Source: Calditrichaceae bacterium (GTDB taxonomy: Bacteria; Calditrichota; Calditrichia; Calditrichales; Calditrichaceae). From it: a stretch of 8,784 nt of DNA. Of this stretch, positions 5,354 through 8,784 are shown piece by piece. The DNA is taken from positions 1 to 8,784 of the forward strand of contig JAUXGF010000086.1 of the NCBI GenBank assembly GCA_030622395.1, written 5' to 3'. The notes under the pieces were generated by a model that was not told the DNA's origin, did no database searches, and saw only the letters and a list, made by a program, of their open reading frames with translations. A program made the translations under genes and the position numbers. The number at the start of each line of letters is the position of its first letter. Position 1 is the first letter of the stretch.

Positions 5354-8300
5354 CTACTTTTTTCTCCTGCTTCTCATTCGCTGTTTTTGGGCGTCTAACG
5401 CTTTCTTTTGTTTGGAAGCCCGCGCCTGGGTTTGTTCTTTTGTACCTCTTCCGCTTTGCTCCCCGCTTATAAATTTAGAGAAGGAACTGATAGTCGGATA
5501 TTTAAACATTTCCACAACGTTAATTTCTTTATCAAATTCATCTTTTATTTTGGTCTGCGCCTGAATGATGTTCAGGGAATGACCGCCTAATTCAAAGAAA
5601 TTGTCGTTAATCCCGACCTGCTCAACGTTGAGGACGTCCTGCCAGATTTGAGCTAATTTACGTTCGGTTTCTGTTTCGGCTTTAACAAACTCTGCCCTGC
5701 TGACGTCCGGTTTGGGAAGCGCTTTATAGTCGATCTTCCCGTTAGCCGTTAATGGAAATTCATCTAATTTTATAAACGTCGACGGAATCATATAATCCGG
5801 TAAGCGCTGTCTTGCGGCGTATTTTAGATCTTCGGTATTCAACTCGCCTTCAAGGTTAGAAATGACGTAAGCAGCCAGCCGTTTATCCGTAGCGCCATAA
5901 GCGATTACCGCGGCGTCTTTAACCGTTTCATGTAATTTTATGGTATGTTCAATCTCGCCCAATTCAATGCGGAAGCCGCGTATTTTTACCTGTTGATCAA
6001 TACGGTCTAAAAATTCAATATTCCCGTCCGGTAAGAACCTCGCCAGATCGCCTGTTTTGTATAAGCGCATTCCTTCCGTCTTAGAGAAAGCGTCCGGTAT
6101 AAATTTTTCGGCTGTAATAGCGGGACGATTTAGGTAGCCGCGCGCAACTCCCATCCCGCCGATATGAAATTCACCGGGTATGCCCACCGGAACAGGATTC
6201 AAATATTCGTCCAAAATGTAGATCTGAACATTATCAATTGGTACGCCGATAGGAACAGAACTGCTTTCCGGGGTTTCCTTTACATGGTAACAGGATGCGC
6301 AGATCGTGCCTTCGGTTGGACCGTAAGCGTTAATCAGATTACGATTTTTAGACCAGCGTTCGGCAATATCGATCGAACAGCTCTCGCCTGCGGAGATAAT
6401 AGTTTTTAACGAAGATAAATTTTCCGCCGGCAGCACCCTTAAAACAGAAGGCGGCAGGGTAGAGGTCGTAATGCCGTTGTCCTCAATAAATTGGATCAAA
6501 TCCGGCCCTGATAAAAGCGTTTCATTATTAACCTCGTACAGAGTCGCTCCGCTGAGTAATGTGGTAAATATCTCCGAAGCTGCGGCGTCAAAACTAAAGG
6601 ATGCAAATTGCAGTAAACGCGTATCCCGATTAATTCCAAATTCTTTAATCTGCGCCTGAACAAGATTGCGCAGACCGGAATGGGTTAACATTACGCCTTT
6701 CGGTTTTCCGGTTGAACCGGATGTATAAATTACATAAGCAAGATTATCTTTAATCGTTTCAGTTTGGATATTATCCGCGCTCTCATTAGCGACTTGCGGT
6801 AAAATGTCATCCAGATAAATACGCCGCCAGTTATTTTGCGGAAGCTGCGCCTCTAATTTTTTCTGTGTAATTATCAGCGGCGCTTTTGAATCTTCCAGCA
6901 TGTAAGCCAAACGTTCCTTTGGATATGAAGGATCGAGCGGCAGGTAAGCGGCGCCGGCTTTCAAAACAGCCATTACGCTTATAAACATTTCCAGCGACCG
7001 TTCTGCGGCTATAGCGACAATCACATCTGCGCCGACGTCCAGCTTCCGTAAATGACGCGCTAATTGATTTGCTTTTTTATTAAGCTCGTCATAAGTCAAT
7101 GAAGCGTCCTTATAAACCACAGCCTTAACCTGCGGGGTCTTTTCCACTTGAGCTTCAAATAATTGATGCACGCACAAAGAGTCCTCATAGGTAGCCTGCG
7201 TTTGATTCCAATCATAAAGAACCTGCTTTATTTCCTGATCGGCTAAAAGATTATAACTGGAGATTGGACGCGACGGGTCTTCGGCGATTCCCTTTAACAG
7301 GCGGTGGAAATGATCGAGCATGCGTAAAACAGTTTCCCGTTTAAAGAGAGCCGTGTTATATTGCAGCGAAGCGCCCAGACCGTTATCCAATTCTGCCATC
7401 AGCATTGTCATATCAAAGGGCAGAACGCGGTTTTCTATTGACATAGATTCGATAGTCATACCGCCTAATTTCATTTGTCCGCCATCTTCAGCCACTGCCA
7501 AACCGGACATGCCCGACTCATGCAATAAATATGCTTTCTGATAAACGAACATAAGCTGGAAAACAGGCGTCCTGCTCGGATCGCGTTTCGGCTGTAATTT
7601 TTCAACCAATAAATTAAACGGGTAATCCTGATGATCTAAAGCTTCAATAACCGTTTCACTGATTTGACCTAAATATGATTCGAAAGTCTCACTGCCGGAT
7701 ATTGTGCTGCGCATAGCCACAGGATTAACAAAGTAACCCAGTATCGCGGCATATTCAGGGCTTGTTCTGCCTGTGGTCGGCGAACCGACAATCAGATCGT
7801 TTTGACCGGTATAGCGGTGCAGCAATACTTTAAAAGCGGCTAACAATGTGGTATACAGAGTGCTGCCGTTTTTTCCGCCGATCTCTTTTAACTTTTCCGC
7901 CATTTCATGGTTTATAGTAAGAGTTTCAGTCCCGCCGTTATAAGTTTGGACCGGCGGGCGGGGATAATCCGCAGGCAGATTTATTACAGGCAGATCGCCT
8001 TTTAATTTATCCTGCCAGTAATCGAGATGCGCTTTTCCCTGGGCGCGGGCTAACATTTTATTTTGCTGCCGCACATAATCAGAATAAGTAAACCCTAACT
8101 CGGGTAGCTCCGCTTCTCCGCCGGCTAAATACAATTGATCTAATTCATACATAAATATTGCCAGCGACCACATATCGGAAATGATATGATGCCCGATAAA
8201 TAAAAATATATGATCGTTCCCGGCTTTGCTTAACATGGACAGCCTGGTTAACGGTTCGTTTTCAAGATCGAAGGGACGGTCAATCTGCTCTCTCATTACT

Positions 8301-8784
8301 TGATGTATTTCTTCTTCCGTTTTACCGGAAACGTCAATGTCTTGAAATATGGTCTGAATTTCATCACTGACGATTTGCTGCGGCTGTCCGTCTTTTGCGA
8401 TAAAATTCGTTCTTAACGAAGGATGTCTGCGGCTTAATGAATCAAATGATTTTCTCAATATCGGCATATCAATTTTATCCGGTATTCTGACTGCGTAAAT
8501 CTGATTGTAAATGCTTGCCGGGGCTAATTGATGCTGAAACCACAACGCTCTCTGTCCATAAGAAAGCGGATAATCGGATTCATCCACAATAATATTGGCG
8601 TCAATTTCATCATCTCCGCCTGATTCCATTATCTGTCTTATCAGATCGGAAGCTAACTCGGTTATGGGCGGACCTTTAAGCAGCGCGGCAATGGGCAGTG
8701 AAGCGTCTAAGTTGGATTCAACGCTGTTCTTTAATTCGATTGCCATCAGCGAATCGAGTCCCATAGTGTTTAGCGGTTTGTTTA
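5354..8784 (-). CDS. NRPS of a hybrid PKS-NRPS protein, partial: carrier(end)-C-A-PCP
   Basis: The reading frame is open to the window edge: codons for N-K-P-L-N-T precede the Met at 8764, which lies inside a carrier-protein core (GLDSLMAIEL). The real start is therefore outside the window. Residues below count from that Met. The carrier Ser is 5, in the GLDSL form typical of PKS ACPs. C domain about 65-505: HHIISDMW (192-199), a variant of HHxxxDG with Met for Gly. A domain about 530-1015: YTSGSTGKPKG (680-690), FDAAASEIF (725-733), NAYGPTEGTI (812-821), YKTGDLAR (902-909) and NGKIDYKAL (1008-1016). Specificity positions read D726 A727 S730 T769 I790 A792 A813 I821 C822 K1010, predicting Tyr or a similar aromatic. 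PCP about 1028-1098: Ser1063 in LGGHSL. There is no epimerase or thioesterase. A lysine/arginine-rich tail (1101-1136) follows and probably docks to the next protein. The protein joins a polyketide acyl chain to the amino acid and passes it to the PKS encoded directly downstream. Confidence 0.97.
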   Translation of the reverse strand, partial: NKPLNTMGLDSLMAIELKNSVESNLDASLPIAALLKGPPITELASDLIRQIMESGGDDEIDANIIVDESDYPLSYGQRALWFQHQLAPASIYNQIYAVRIPDKIDMPILRKSFDSLSRRHPSLRTNFIAKDGQPQQIVSDEIQTIFQDIDVSGKTEEEIHQVMREQIDRPFDLENEPLTRLSMLSKAGNDHIFLFIGHHIISDMWSLAIFMYELDQLYLAGGEAELPELGFTYSDYVRQQNKMLARAQGKAHLDYWQDKLKGDLPVINLPADYPRPPVQTYNGGTETLTINHEMAEKLKEIGGKNGSTLYTTLLAAFKVLLHRYTGQNDLIVGSPTTGRTSPEYAAILGYFVNPVAMRSTISGSETFESYLGQISETVIEALDHQDYPFNLLVEKLQPKRDPSRTPVFQLMFVYQKAYLLHESGMSGLAVAEDGGQMKLGGMTIESMSIENRVLPFDMTMLMAELDNGLGASLQYNTALFKRETVLRMLDHFHRLLKGIAEDPSRPISSYNLLADQEIKQVLYDWNQTQATYEDSLCVHQLFEAQVEKTPQVKAVVYKDASLTYDELNKKANQLARHLRKLDVGADVIVAIAAERSLEMFISVMAVLKAGAAYLPLDPSYPKERLAYMLEDSKAPLIITQKKLEAQLPQNNWRRIYLDDILPQVANESADNIQTETIKDNLAYVIYTSGSTGKPKGVMLTHSGLRNLVQAQIKEFGINRDTRLLQFASFSFDAAASEIFTTLLSGATLYEVNNETLLSGPDLIQFIEDNGITTSTLPPSVLRVLPAENLSSLKTIISAGESCSIDIAERWSKNRNLINAYGPTEGTICASCYHVKETPESSSVPIGVPIDNVQIYILDEYLNPVPVGIPGEFHIGGMGVARGYLNRPAITAEKFIPDAFSKTEGMRLYKTGDLARFLPDGNIEFLDRIDQQVKIRGFRIELGEIEHTIKLHETVKDAAVIAYGATDKRLAAYVISNLEGELNTEDLKYAARQRLPDYMIPSTFIKLDEFPLTANGKIDYKALPKPDVSRAEFVKAETETERKLAQIWQDVLNVEQVGINDNFFELGGHSLNIIQAQTKIKDEFDKEINVVEMFKYPTISSFSKFISGEQSGRGTKEQTQARASKQKKALDAQKQRMRSRRKK
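5364..5368 (-). promoter_or_regulatory. Ribosome binding site of the PKS gene, inside the NRPS 3' end
   Basis: AGGAG on the minus strand, ten bases before the PKS ATG at 5353. It falls within the Arg-Arg codons (AGG AGA) of the NRPS basic tail, just before its TAG stop. This fixes the PKS start and, with the zero-base gap, indicates translational coupling of the two synthases in one transcript. Confidence 0.75.

Noticed and set aside
729..7541. Open frames of 60-119 codons on the + strand and in other - frames inside the synthase genes
   Set aside because: They overlap intact, motif-rich PKS and NRPS coding sequence, show no recognisable domain, and their peptides are biased in the way antisense shadows are.
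8762..8764. ATG as the start codon of the NRPS gene
   Set aside because: The Met sits inside the carrier-protein core before GLDSL, and in-frame codons N-K-P-L-N-T continue upstream to the window edge without a stop. The gene is truncated by the window, not started here.
1..8784. CRISPR array, tRNA, rRNA, or HIP1 sites
   Set aside because: No regularly spaced direct repeats, no RNA gene structure and no GCGATCGC octamer were seen in the window.

Overview
The window is the 3' part of a hybrid polyketide/non-ribosomal peptide biosynthetic locus, followed by a small nuclease-fold gene set in repeats. All genes lie on the minus strand, so transcription runs from high to low coordinates. GC content looks mid-range (sampled lines run from about 38 to 58%). 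The megasynthase sequences resemble those of cyanobacterial and myxobacterial hybrid PKS-NRPS systems, but no GCGATCGC (HIP1) site was seen. I therefore place it only as a Gram-negative-type or uncultured bacterium with secondary metabolism; the phylum cannot be fixed from this sequence.

Region by region (window order). 1-135: a palindromic repeat element that includes the last codons of the next gene. 122-493: a DUF559-family protein of 123 aa with a Vsr-like restriction-endonuclease fold. Inverted copies of a 16-base repeat bracket it. 494-682: a repeat-rich spacer with a 12-bp perfect stem, two GCCCC-N3-GGGGC hairpins and a 12-bp direct repeat. 683-5353: one complete PKS module, KS-AT-KR-ACP. 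5354-8784: an NRPS polypeptide cut by the window edge, reading carrier(end)-C-A-PCP. It is joined to the PKS gene with no gap (TAG directly followed by ATG).

How the genes work together (inference from domain order). An upstream PKS-type carrier delivers an acyl chain to the C domain. The A domain probably loads tyrosine or a similar aromatic amino acid; its ten-residue code reads D-A-S-T-I-A-A-I-C-K. The downstream module adds malonyl-CoA (AT motif HAFH) and reduces the beta-keto group. With no DH, ER or epimerase present, the expected unit is a statine-like gamma-amino-beta-hydroxy acid: 4-amino-3-hydroxy-5-(4-hydroxyphenyl)pentanoate if Tyr is used. A basic C-terminal tail on the NRPS and an acidic N-terminus on the PKS suggest how the two proteins meet. 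No thioesterase, reductase or further module follows the PKS, so release or continued extension must be encoded elsewhere.

The most unusual part is the small DUF559 gene. Its stop codon and last residues lie inside a repeat that recurs in inverted orientation just before its GTG start, with a third copy forming a palindrome. This resembles REP-doublet/nuclease arrangements, but with a DUF559 protein in place of a RAYT transposase.
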